From: an uncultured Bacteriovorax sp.
Lineage (GTDB): Bacteria > Bdellovibrionota > Bacteriovoracia > Bacteriovoracales > Bacteriovoracaceae
Direction of reading: 5' to 3'
NCBI GenBank assembly: GCA_946481315.1
Contig: CAMLMH010000001.1
Location: forward strand, 310,001-374,000
Length of the DNA: 64,000 nt
The position numbers were made by a program, and so were the translations under genes. The notes under the pieces are model-generated. The model worked only from the letters and a program-made list of their open reading frames with translations, had not been told where the DNA came from and made no database searches. The first letter of the stretch is position 1, and each line of letters starts with the position of its first letter. Positions 25,263 through 33,216 of this stretch are shown here, in pieces.

Positions 25263-25784
25263 ATGAAACTTGAGCTGCGCAAACTCACCATTAATGATGA
25301 AGCTGCTTTCCGGGAAGGTCTGAAGCTTTTTTCCGATATGGAAAGTGATTGGTACAGTTTTGTCTGGCAGGACGGAATGAGCTGGGAAGAACATCTAAAG
25401 ATTCTCGACCAGCGCTATCGGGGAGAAGGGCTTCGTCCAGGACATGTGCCGGATTCCATGCTGTATGCTTTTGTCGATGGTGTTATTGTCGGTCGATCAA
25501 GTATCCGCCATGAGCTCAACGAGTTTCTTCTGCGAGCTGGAGGACATATTGGTTACGCAGTGGCCACTTCTTTTCGTAAAAAAGGATACGCTACAGAAAT
25601 ACTGAAGCAATCGTTAAAATATTGTCGCGATGTTTTGAATTTAAAAGATGTCTTGGTCACTTGTGATGATGACAATATTGCCTCTGCCTGGACCATTGAA
25701 AAGAATGGCGGAATCCTCGAGAATAAAATCTTTCTGGAAGCTGAAAAGAAAACGAAACGTCGATACTGGATCTCAATTAACTAA
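25263..25784 (+). CDS. GNAT family N-acetyltransferase
   Basis: A 173-residue GNAT protein that starts directly after the stop of the PEP mutase gene (TAA-ATG). The acetyl-CoA binding motif is seen as IGYAVATSFRKKGYATEIL (R/Q-x-x-G-x-G/A pattern KKGYAT, about residues 102-107), followed by DDDNIASAWTIEKNGG, the usual second motif. The substrate may be an amine, and in this operon 2-aminoethylphosphonate or a derivative is the obvious suspect, giving an N-acetylated product. That is inference. A ribosomal or other protein substrate is not excluded. Confidence 0.83.
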   Translation: MKLELRKLTINDEAAFREGLKLFSDMESDWYSFVWQDGMSWEEHLKILDQRYRGEGLRPGHVPDSMLYAFVDGVIVGRSSIRHELNEFLLRAGGHIGYAVATSFRKKGYATEILKQSLKYCRDVLNLKDVLVTCDDDNIASAWTIEKNGGILENKIFLEAEKKTKRRYWISIN

Positions 25785-25795
25785 AGGAACATCTT

Positions 25796-26953
25796 ATGAT
25801 TAGTGCAGATAAATTTTTAACACCTGCCCGTGAACTAGGTTTTAATTTTTTTACCGGAACACCATGTTCGTATCTGAAGCCATTTATTAATTATGTTATT
25901 GATGCTGATGGTTTTGATTTCATCGACAGTGTGAATGAAGGTGATGCCATAGCTATTGCAGCAGGAGCAACAGTCGCTGGAAAGCGCGCCGTTGTGATGT
26001 TTCAGAATTCAGGACTGGGCAACGCCGTCAATCCTCTTACTTCACTTACGTATACATTCAACATACCCATGATGGTTATTACTACTCTTCGCGGTGAACC
26101 AGGCGGGGCAGCTGATGAGCCTCAACATGAACTCATGGGACAAATTACCATCTCTATGCTGGAGACGATGCGACTTAAATGGGCTTATTTTCCGCAGACT
26201 GACTCTGAAATCATGCCTGCTTTAAAAGCAGCTGATGAATACATGAAAAAAAATAATCAGCCTTTCGTCTTCGTTATGCGAAAGGATGATGTAGCCGAAT
26301 ACAAATTACAGAAGAAAACAGCTCCTTCAAAAAAATCATTCTCAGTGGAGCACACTGATAAATTTGATCTCGATTATAATGACCGCATCCAGCGGACTCC
26401 CTTGCTGGAAGCTGTTCAGGAATGTCTTGGCCAGGATGTAGCCATTGTTGCAACAACGGGAAAAACAGGCCGTGAACTTTATGAAGTCGGCGACCGAGAA
26501 AATCAGTTTTATATGGTTGGTTCAATGGGCTGCGCTCTGGCATTCGGACTGGGAATTGCCCTTACTAAACCAAAACAAAAAGTAGTTGTCCTAGACGGCG
26601 ATGGAGCGTTACTGATGCGAACAGGATCAATGGCAACGGTGGGAGCTTACAAACCTAAAAACCTGGTTCATATCCTGATCGACAATGAAGTTCATGATTC
26701 AACCGGAGGACAGGGGACGGTTACAGGAGGCGTTTCTTTTGGGGCTGTTGCAAAAGGTTTTGGTTATACAAATGTAGTGGGAACGGATCGGCTGGAAATT
26801 ATGAAAGAGCTGCTCTTGAAAATAAAAACTGAGGAAGCAGGACCGGTCTTCTTTCATGCAAAAACAAAAAAAGGATCACCTGAAAAGTTAGGGAGACCTA
26901 AAGTCACTCCGGCCGAAGTGAGCGTCAGGTTCTCCCGCTTTCTTCAAAGGTAA
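25796..26953 (+). CDS. aepY: Phosphonopyruvate decarboxylase
   Basis: A 385-residue thiamine-diphosphate enzyme that turns phosphonopyruvate into phosphonoacetaldehyde and makes C-P bond formation irreversible. The conserved Glu sits in SVNEGDAIAIAAG (E48). The pyrophosphate/Mg2+ motif begins at GDG (268-270, VLDGDGALLMRTGS) and continues with IDNEVHDSTGGQ, a phosphonopyruvate decarboxylase-like segment. Length is normal. AAGGA precedes the ATG. The stop codon TAA is directly followed by TTA, the stop of an opposing gene, so the two genes abut end to end. Confidence 0.95.
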   Translation: MISADKFLTPARELGFNFFTGTPCSYLKPFINYVIDADGFDFIDSVNEGDAIAIAAGATVAGKRAVVMFQNSGLGNAVNPLTSLTYTFNIPMMVITTLRGEPGGAADEPQHELMGQITISMLETMRLKWAYFPQTDSEIMPALKAADEYMKKNNQPFVFVMRKDDVAEYKLQKKTAPSKKSFSVEHTDKFDLDYNDRIQRTPLLEAVQECLGQDVAIVATTGKTGRELYEVGDRENQFYMVGSMGCALAFGLGIALTKPKQKVVVLDGDGALLMRTGSMATVGAYKPKNLVHILIDNEVHDSTGGQGTVTGGVSFGAVAKGFGYTNVVGTDRLEIMKELLLKIKTEEAGPVFFHAKTKKGSPEKLGRPKVTPAEVSVRFSRFLQR

Positions 26954-27313
26954 TTATTTTTTCATCGGATTACAGCAACCGTAAAGAACCGACTGATGCC
27001 CACGATCAATAACGATGTGGTGAGAATATTCTGTATCACTCATACCATCCGTACACGATCCGCTCACAACCGTTGCAGATAGACTTTTAGTTTTGACTAC
27101 GAATACGTAGTCAGGACCAACACCAGCAGCACTACGGCGTGAAACGATTGATGAGATGCTTGGATTTTCCAGCTCAGGATCAGCAAAAACAACTTTATTT
27201 TCAAGTATCGTAGCACCCCAGAATGGCTCTGTTCCACCACATTTCCAAATTGTTCCGGCAAACGCTGAATTTGCAGTAGCAGCAAAAAGCAAAGTAAAAA
27301 TTAGTTTTTTCAT
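26954..27313 (-). CDS. Small secreted protein with TEPFW motif (COG3650-like)
   Basis: A 119-residue exported protein with signal peptide MKKLIFTLLFAATANSAFA. The mature chain has GGTEPFWGATI near its start, C-x-D-G-M-S-D in the middle (SCTDGMSDTEYSH) and a GCCNPMKK ending. This pattern of a TEPFW-like element, CxDxMSD and a C-terminal Gly-Cys resembles COG3650-type envelope proteins, whose function is unknown. AGGAG precedes the ATG. It is turned against the phosphonate genes and separates aepY from the transaminase, so it was probably inserted in, or left in, that cluster by rearrangement. Confidence 0.78.
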   Translation of the reverse strand: MKKLIFTLLFAATANSAFAGTIWKCGGTEPFWGATILENKVVFADPELENPSISSIVSRRSAAGVGPDYVFVVKTKSLSATVVSGSCTDGMSDTEYSHHIVIDRGHQSVLYGCCNPMKK

Positions 27314-27425
27314 AGGAGTCTCCTTTAAAGTTGCGACTTTCTACCAGCTTTATGGTCCCATATCTAGACACTGTGAAAAAAGGTAGATAATTTTAAGCGA
27401 AACTTAATCCCAGGAAGCTTTAGTT

Positions 27426-28535
27426 ATGATCAATCCTAAACGAAATATTCTTCTTAATCCCGGACCGGCAACCACTTCTGACACTGTAAAAAATGCCATG
27501 GTCGTGCCCGATATTTGTCCACGGGAGCTGGAATTTGGAGAATTAACCCTTTCTGTAAGGGATGATCTCATCAAGGCAGCCCGCGGGAAGAGAAATCACA
27601 CATGCATTATGCTCACCTCTTCCGGTACAGGCGGAGTTGAGGCCTGTTTAACCTCTGTTATCCCCCAAAATAAAAAAGTATTGATCATTAATAACGGAGC
27701 TTACGGCGAAAGAATGCAGGCCATCTGTGATGCTTATGGAATAGGTCATATCGATGTAAAATTTGAATGGGGAAAACCCGTAGAAATATCTGTCGTGGAA
27801 TCCGTACTGCAAAAGCATCGGGAAGAATTAAGCCATCTGGCCTTTATTCATCACGAAACGACTGTAGGAATTCTGAATCCTTTAAAAGAATTATGTTCAC
27901 TGGCCCATAGGTATCAACTGGAAAATATTGTCGATGCAATGAGTTCTTTCGCCGGAATGGATATTGATGTTGAAAGAGACCAGGTTGATTACTTAGTTTC
28001 ATCTTCAAACAAATGTATTCAGGGAATGGCGGGAATAAGTTTCGTTATTGCCAGACTGGAAAATTTAAAGAAAACAGCAGGGATTAAACGGAATTTTTAT
28101 TTTAACCTTCTGGCCAATCATGAATACATCAATAAGAACAAACAGTTTCTCTTCACGCCACCTGTACAGACACTCTATGCATTAAGACAAGCAGTCACTG
28201 AATATTTTAAAGAAGGTCCAGAGAACCGTTTTAAAAGATATTCTTCAATGTATGAGATTATGAAAAAGCGAGTAAAGGAACTGGGATTTGAATTTCTTGT
28301 TGATGAAAGACATCATTCTAAATTATTGACCGCTATTCACGATCCAAAGAGCGAAAACTATTCATTCAATGAAATGCACGATTATCTTTATGAAAGAGGA
28401 TTCACAATCTATCCGGGAAAAGTAGGGAACATAAACACTTTCAGGCTTTCAAACATTGGCGAGATCTATCCGCAAGATATTGAAAATTTCCTGAAAGTGT
28501 TCGAAGAATATCTTCGGCTAAAAAAAATCATCTAA
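27426..28535 (+). CDS. phnW: 2-aminoethylphosphonate--pyruvate transaminase
   Basis: A 369-residue PLP-dependent class V aminotransferase. In the synthetic direction it aminates phosphonoacetaldehyde to 2-aminoethylphosphonate. The N-terminal LLNPGPATTSDTVKNAM, the PLP-phosphate loop SSGTGG (65-70), D170 (VDAMSS) for the pyridine nitrogen and K196 in SSNKCIQG for the Schiff base all match PhnW-type enzymes. Its ribosome-binding site is AGGA ten bases before the ATG. It follows the inverted gene by about 110 bases, so it likely has its own promoter. With aepX and aepY it completes the pathway to 2-aminoethylphosphonate. Confidence 0.94.
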   Translation: MINPKRNILLNPGPATTSDTVKNAMVVPDICPRELEFGELTLSVRDDLIKAARGKRNHTCIMLTSSGTGGVEACLTSVIPQNKKVLIINNGAYGERMQAICDAYGIGHIDVKFEWGKPVEISVVESVLQKHREELSHLAFIHHETTVGILNPLKELCSLAHRYQLENIVDAMSSFAGMDIDVERDQVDYLVSSSNKCIQGMAGISFVIARLENLKKTAGIKRNFYFNLLANHEYINKNKQFLFTPPVQTLYALRQAVTEYFKEGPENRFKRYSSMYEIMKKRVKELGFEFLVDERHHSKLLTAIHDPKSENYSFNEMHDYLYERGFTIYPGKVGNINTFRLSNIGEIYPQDIENFLKVFEEYLRLKKII

Positions 28536-28540
28536 TACAG

Positions 28541-28630
28541 TTAAAGTTGCGGGCTTACACCAACAGCAATAACTCCAACGATTAGGCATAGGATGATGAT
28601 GTCGATTTTGGTAATTTTTGTCCAGAACAT
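28541..28630 (-). CDS. 29-residue single-span membrane peptide
   Basis: A tiny open frame, MFWTKITKIDIIILCLIVGV continuing to a C-terminal SPQL. It reads as one transmembrane helix (about residues 9-25) with a basic N-terminal side. An AAGGGGA-type ribosome-binding site lies about seven bases upstream. It is downstream of the Wzy-like gene on the same strand, after 29 bases. Such peptides often stabilise a larger membrane complex. The frame is short enough to be accidental; the ribosome-binding site and the clean helix are the support. Confidence 0.45.
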   Translation of the reverse strand: MFWTKITKIDIIILCLIVGVIAVGVSPQL

Positions 28631-28659
28631 ACATTTTCCCCTTTGTAGTAGCATAATAT

Positions 28660-29994
28660 TTAAGCAGGCTCTGCTATAGCTTCAACTTCAATTGGTGATG
28701 GCGCTTTTACGCGTGACCACTCTTGCCCCAGGTATCCAAACACAATCCAGTAGATCCTGTCGCCCATGCCTCCCATTGAAAAGTGTGCGTGATAAATGAC
28801 GAACACTGGTAAATGCGAGAGCAAAAACAAACCCATGATCTGTCGCTCTGGTTTGTTCTCGGCCAGTCCTTTTATGGAAGCTAGAATCATCATCAGGTAC
28901 GCAACAAACGACATGACAAATAACGGGTAGCCTCCAATTACCCCTGAAGACACAAATAAATTGTGGGGGTCCTTGAACGAATTGTAGCCTTCAACTTCTA
29001 TGCCATCTTCCGAACTGTCCAAATACTTATAAAGCAGTCCTAACCCGAAGTATGGACTTTTTTCAAACATATTTATGCCCCGGGTGACTTCCTCCATGCG
29101 GGTCTGAATTCCATCTTGCGCGGGACGCATTCCAAAACTAGTCTTTCCAGTGGTGATCTCATACATAAATTGACTGACCGGAGCTCCAACCAGCAGCACT
29201 GAAATTAAAAAACAGGACAGAAACGTAAATTTAAAAAGTCTTACGGATCTTTTCTTCGAGCCAAATATTAAAATACCTACGAATGTCGTAATAGCGATTG
29301 TAACGAAGGCAGCCTTTGTTGAAGTTAAGAGAACGCAAATTCCCAGGATGGCCATTGCCAGGACTTTTAAAATGGTATTGTCCTTAAGTGTCCAGGGACG
29401 GTCTTCAAATAATTTCGGGAAATAAAAAATATAAGCAACGGTGCTGGCGGTAACCATATGTGGAATGTGCTTAAAAAATCCCACGAAGCGTCCACCGCGA
29501 AACATATAGGGAAAAAAGACCGGTAGAAAGAGGAAACTTGCCACAACGAGAAATGTACTTGTGCGACATATCCAGAAGATGAGTTTTTCCAGAGGAAAAA
29601 TAGCTGGCAAAATAAGACCGTAGATCAATATGAGCAACACCGCCATACCCAAACCACCAAGTTGAACCAATGGAGAGTAAGTAACATTCACCAAAGTAAT
29701 TTGAAATAGCGTTTGAATACTGAGGACAGCTATAAGCGAAAAAATAAAAACTTTATAATAAAAATTCATGGGAAACTTCTGCTTATTTTTAACCCAATAA
29801 GCAAACAGAATGACCGCGATAACAGTCTGCAACCCAAAATTAACCATAGGGTGCAGACCGTACTGGAAGATAACAGGTGGAATTGAATAAGGTATGACTT
29901 GAGTCCATTTAAGAGAAATTTTAGAAGCAAAAATCAGAACAATGAGCGTAATGCAACAAGCGTTAATAAGCTTTTGTACTGAAATTTTTTTCAT
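28660..29994 (-). CDS. O-antigen ligase / Wzy-type polymerase family membrane protein
   Basis: A 444-residue inner-membrane protein with roughly eleven hydrophobic segments. A large periplasmic loop (about residues 275-335) has R-M-E-E-V-T-R-G-I-N-M-FEKSPYFGLGL and a DPHNLFVSSG element. These fit the Wzy_C/O-antigen ligase family, where the loop Arg and His residues handle the undecaprenyl-linked glycan. Family members either polymerise repeat units or ligate glycans to lipid A or proteins; sequence alone does not separate them. It overlaps functionally with the SLBB protein two bases upstream, so they form one transcript. Confidence 0.85.
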   Translation of the reverse strand: MKKISVQKLINACCITLIVLIFASKISLKWTQVIPYSIPPVIFQYGLHPMVNFGLQTVIAVILFAYWVKNKQKFPMNFYYKVFIFSLIAVLSIQTLFQITLVNVTYSPLVQLGGLGMAVLLILIYGLILPAIFPLEKLIFWICRTSTFLVVASFLFLPVFFPYMFRGGRFVGFFKHIPHMVTASTVAYIFYFPKLFEDRPWTLKDNTILKVLAMAILGICVLLTSTKAAFVTIAITTFVGILIFGSKKRSVRLFKFTFLSCFLISVLLVGAPVSQFMYEITTGKTSFGMRPAQDGIQTRMEEVTRGINMFEKSPYFGLGLLYKYLDSSEDGIEVEGYNSFKDPHNLFVSSGVIGGYPLFVMSFVAYLMMILASIKGLAENKPERQIMGLFLLSHLPVFVIYHAHFSMGGMGDRIYWIVFGYLGQEWSRVKAPSPIEVEAIAEPA

Positions 29995-29996
29995 AC

Positions 29997-30521
29997 TCAG
30001 TTATCCAATTTATCTTCAATAAGAACAGCAGTCAGTATCGTTGTTAAAAGTACTGATACAATAGAAATAATTCTGAAAGAATCATTACTTATCATTGGCT
30101 CTTTATTTTTAATCAGGACTATATCATTCGACATGAGCGTATAATCGTCTCTGGCACCGTTTTGCAATACTTGTTCCAAGTCAAGATTGAGACTGTTAAC
30201 CTCTTCACCCTTAGAATTTTTTAGTGGTTTCTGATCGTTACCTATAACAATGTTCTCAAGATCAGCTTCGCCAGTCGTTCCACCGGCAAGTGTAAGAAGT
30301 GTTGTAAGTTTCATGTCAGCAGGGACGTGATAAAGACCAGCATTTTTCACTGCGCCTAATAAACGGATCGGAATGAGTTTCTGATTAGGATATGACTCAA
30401 ACACAAATTCCGATGGAGAGCTTAAATTGTATTTTGAATTTTTATTCGTTTCGGCTTGAAGAGCAAAGCTCGTGTTGGTAATTAAGCAAGCGGCGATGAA
30501 ACCGATAAGGAACTGACGCAT
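29997..30521 (-). CDS. Short SLBB-domain protein with C-terminal membrane anchor
   Basis: A 174-residue protein; ATG 30521 is chosen because AAGGAG lies seven bases upstream and a signal peptide begins there (MRQFLIGFIAACLITNTSFA). The frame itself extends 45 bases further. Residues about 50-137 form one SLBB (soluble ligand-binding beta-grasp) domain: IRLLGAVKNAGLYHVPADMKL, LLTLAGGTTGEADLENIVI and SNDIVLIKNK. A single transmembrane helix (about 150-167) ends the protein. Wza-type export proteins are about twice as long and have a poly-export domain and an outer-membrane helix; both are absent here. A periplasmic accessory of glycan export is the likely role. Confidence 0.78.
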   Translation of the reverse strand: MRQFLIGFIAACLITNTSFALQAETNKNSKYNLSSPSEFVFESYPNQKLIPIRLLGAVKNAGLYHVPADMKLTTLLTLAGGTTGEADLENIVIGNDQKPLKNSKGEEVNSLNLDLEQVLQNGARDDYTLMSNDIVLIKNKEPMISNDSFRIISIVSVLLTTILTAVLIEDKLDN

Positions 30522-30600
30522 ATTTGTCTCCTTGATAGTAAATTCAAATTTAAAGCTAATGGACATTTTTGTTAAAGAGCATATTCACCAGAGGGGTATC

Positions 30601-31827
30601 ATGAATTCAACAGCTGAAGAAATAAGTTTAAATCAAGTTCTTCAAATCTTTACTCGTCGCTGGAAGTATTTGCTTCTCCTCGCGCTGGTGTTTTCATTAG
30701 GGGCACTGGTTAAGCATAAGTACTTTCCGATGTATCCCGGGACCGGGAAGTTGATTATAAAAGACCAGAGGAATAGTCAACTGCAACTTCTTTTGAGCAC
30801 CATGGCGGGTTCGGCCGGCGAGATGGGCTCATTGGATTCAAAAGGAGATGATTTAGTTACTCGGGCAGAGATTACTCTGGATACTCATGAGTATTATGTT
30901 GCACTAGCAGAGAAGCTCATCCGCCATCATCGCAACAACCCAGGCGTCGAACAATACCTTAAACGATTCAGAAAGCAATCTGCAAATCCTGAGTACATCC
31001 ACGATATAGCATATTCCCTTTCCAGTTTGATTTCTTTCAGTGCAAGTAAAGGAGGAATTCTCACTATTAACACTAAAACCAGTAACCGGGAGCTTTCTAC
31101 AACTCTTGTAAATGAAGCGCTGGAAGTGGCCAAGAAAATCCTGATTGATCGCGAATTAAAAGATCTTAACCAGGCGGAAATGTATTTTATGGCCGAGATT
31201 GCGAGTGTGCGCACACGTCTTGATGTGATCGAAAATAAAACAGTTAAAAAACTACAGAAGAATCAGATTATCTCTGTTGATTCAGAAAAGGGTGACAGCT
31301 CGAAATACATAAGTGAATTAAAAAAGAGTATCAATGACATTCGTATCCAAATGGCTAACAATGACAGCAAGATGAAAGCTTTAAACAGTCGTATCAATGC
31401 CGGCATGGCCGACAATGGTGTAATTAGTAAGTTTAATGAGTCTTCGCAGATAAAAATGCTGGAAGATGAAAATCAGGAATTGGGAATTCAGCTTAAAACC
31501 TATGAAAATTATCTTCGAAATTTTGAAATTCAAAAAACAGGATTAGTTCCATTTCAGTACGAAATTCAGAAGATGAATGCCAGTCATGATTTTGAATATA
31601 AAGTTTATGCTTCACTAAATGACAGTTTGGCACGTGTTGGATTACAAAAAACCTATGTGAAAAATCGCGTCGATATTCTGGAAAAAGAAAGGCTTTCAAA
31701 AGTTCGCTCTTCACCTTCAATTATCATCATGATGCTTATAGCACTTCTCATTTCTCAGGTGATTGGAATGTTCAGTATCTACATTTATGAATTATTTAAA
31801 CCAGCGCAAGAGGCTGTGGTGATCTGA
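30601..31827 (+). CDS. Wzz-type polysaccharide chain-length regulator
   Basis: A 408-residue inner-membrane protein with the classical layout of Wzz/polysaccharide co-polymerases: an N-terminal membrane helix (about 22-40, WKYLLLLALVFSLGALV), a large periplasmic coiled-coil region, and a C-terminal membrane helix (IIIMMLIALLISQVIGMFSIYIY, about 375-400). No BY-kinase domain is attached. ATG 30601 has AGAGGGG upstream; the frame is open another 69 bases but the upstream part overlaps the divergent SLBB gene. The last 32 bases overlap the convergent MaoC gene. It probably works with the Wzy-like and SLBB proteins on one glycan. Confidence 0.85.
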   Translation: MNSTAEEISLNQVLQIFTRRWKYLLLLALVFSLGALVKHKYFPMYPGTGKLIIKDQRNSQLQLLLSTMAGSAGEMGSLDSKGDDLVTRAEITLDTHEYYVALAEKLIRHHRNNPGVEQYLKRFRKQSANPEYIHDIAYSLSSLISFSASKGGILTINTKTSNRELSTTLVNEALEVAKKILIDRELKDLNQAEMYFMAEIASVRTRLDVIENKTVKKLQKNQIISVDSEKGDSSKYISELKKSINDIRIQMANNDSKMKALNSRINAGMADNGVISKFNESSQIKMLEDENQELGIQLKTYENYLRNFEIQKTGLVPFQYEIQKMNASHDFEYKVYASLNDSLARVGLQKTYVKNRVDILEKERLSKVRSSPSIIIMMLIALLISQVIGMFSIYIYELFKPAQEAVVI

Positions 31828-32200
31828 CCACGGCTTCACCCGAAATTTTCAAAGATCCATCGGAACCGAAGGCTTCAGTCTTAAAGGTTCCGATAGGCTT
31901 TCCTTCCTTTACATGAATTAATTCAAGACGAAGCGTAATCACCTCATTGAGATAAATGGGAGCATGGAATTTAAACGTCTGAGATAAGTAGATTGTTCCG
32001 GGTCCAGGGTATTTATTGGCCAGTATTCCCGAGAACAGCGAAGAGGTGAGCATTCCATGTGCAATTCTTCCATTGAAGCCCTGGGCACGGGCTGCATCGT
32101 CATTAAAATGGACCGGATTATAATCTCCGGAAAAATCGCCAAACTTTTGAATTAAGCTTTCGCTTATGGTAATTTTTTCTTCAATTATTTTGGCGCTCAT
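31796..32200 (-). CDS. MaoC-like (R)-hydratase
   Basis: A 134-residue hot-dog fold protein of the MaoC/PhaJ group, which hydrates trans-2-enoyl-CoA to (R)-3-hydroxyacyl-CoA. The catalytic element is complete: FSGDYNPVHFNDDAARAQGFNGRIAHGML (D at about 26, H at about 31, the last part the family GFNGRIAHGM stretch). Length is typical of single-domain enzymes. GGAG lies before the ATG. It overlaps the 3' end of the Wzz gene by 32 bases on the opposite strand. The divergent gene at 32221 starts only 20 bases from its own start. Confidence 0.9.
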   Translation of the reverse strand: MSAKIIEEKITISESLIQKFGDFSGDYNPVHFNDDAARAQGFNGRIAHGMLTSSLFSGILANKYPGPGTIYLSQTFKFHAPIYLNEVITLRLELIHVKEGKPIGTFKTEAFGSDGSLKISGEAVVRSPQPLALV

Positions 32201-32220
32201 TTTTTCTCCAGTAGGTTGCT

Positions 32221-33216
32221 GTGCGAAGAATTATTCTCACATTTTTATACTTTTTATTTACAACTATTGTGAATATTGTTTCGGCTTATGAAAAGCAATT
32301 TGTTGTGACCCAGATACTGACTGATTCCATTATTCAGATTAAAAGGCTGGATACAGATGTTAACCTTCTTTCAGGTGATATTCTGGTTATATATTCTCAT
32401 GAATCAAAAGAAATACTGGGCTATGCACGGGCGGAAGTGCTGCTTGAAAATGAGGATGTATATTCGGCTACAGTTCAGACGCACAATAAGAGTGGGATAA
32501 TCAGACCACAAAATTATTTGCGAAAGATTGACCTGACTGATGTCAACACGACAATTCCAGCCCGTTTTGATCTCAGTTACAATCACAATCACAAAGTGGC
32601 TGCCAAATATAGGCCCCTGGTTTATACGGGGTTGGCACAAGGATTTACGGCGAGCAATTTAAAAAACAATGAGGTTATTGCAGGCCCTTCAATCTTTGCC
32701 TATGGAATTAATAACTCCGTACAGCTCCATACCAATTTAATTTCGACGATGTTCAAAATTCTCAATGCTTCTTTTAAATTTCAACTTTTCAGTAATGATG
32801 ACTACGATGTTTCTGTCGAAAATGGTTTTCAGTATTATCACGAAGACACTAAAGGCTCCTATCAGCTGATAACTTATTTCGATTCTAATTCAAACTCAAA
32901 TTTTAAATCACACTTTAAATTACGGATGTTCACTCAAAAACCACAGGATGAATACCTCTATAATAACGAGGAATATCCCAGAGATTTTAACGTGGAATTA
33001 CAACTCTCATATGGTTATCTTCTTGCTAACTGGAACAGACTAATTTTCGGTCCGAAAATCGATGTTAATAAAAAGAAAGTTGGTGGAGTCCTGGGCTATT
33101 ACATCATTGATAAGCATTTCAACACAATGCTGGGTGTATCGGCCGATGATTTTTCAGAATTTCGTGTTGGAAAAGACGGATACCTGCTTAATCTTGATTT
33201 CTGGTGGCGTTTTTAA
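32221..33216 (+). CDS. Secreted protein of unknown function, possible outer-membrane barrel
   Basis: A 331-residue exported protein with GTG start and signal peptide RRIILTFLYFLFTTIVNIVSA. The first 90 residues form a soluble part. From about residue 110, alternating strands (FDLSYNHNHK, FKSHFKLRMF, VELQLSYGYLL) and a terminal aromatic (LDFWWRF) suggest an outer-membrane beta-barrel. The ribosome-binding site is poor. It starts 20 bases from the divergent MaoC-like gene and converges on mtnC by a four-base overlap. No family is recognised. Confidence 0.7.
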   Translation: MRRIILTFLYFLFTTIVNIVSAYEKQFVVTQILTDSIIQIKRLDTDVNLLSGDILVIYSHESKEILGYARAEVLLENEDVYSATVQTHNKSGIIRPQNYLRKIDLTDVNTTIPARFDLSYNHNHKVAAKYRPLVYTGLAQGFTASNLKNNEVIAGPSIFAYGINNSVQLHTNLISTMFKILNASFKFQLFSNDDYDVSVENGFQYYHEDTKGSYQLITYFDSNSNSNFKSHFKLRMFTQKPQDEYLYNNEEYPRDFNVELQLSYGYLLANWNRLIFGPKIDVNKKKVGGVLGYYIIDKHFNTMLGVSADDFSEFRVGKDGYLLNLDFWWRF

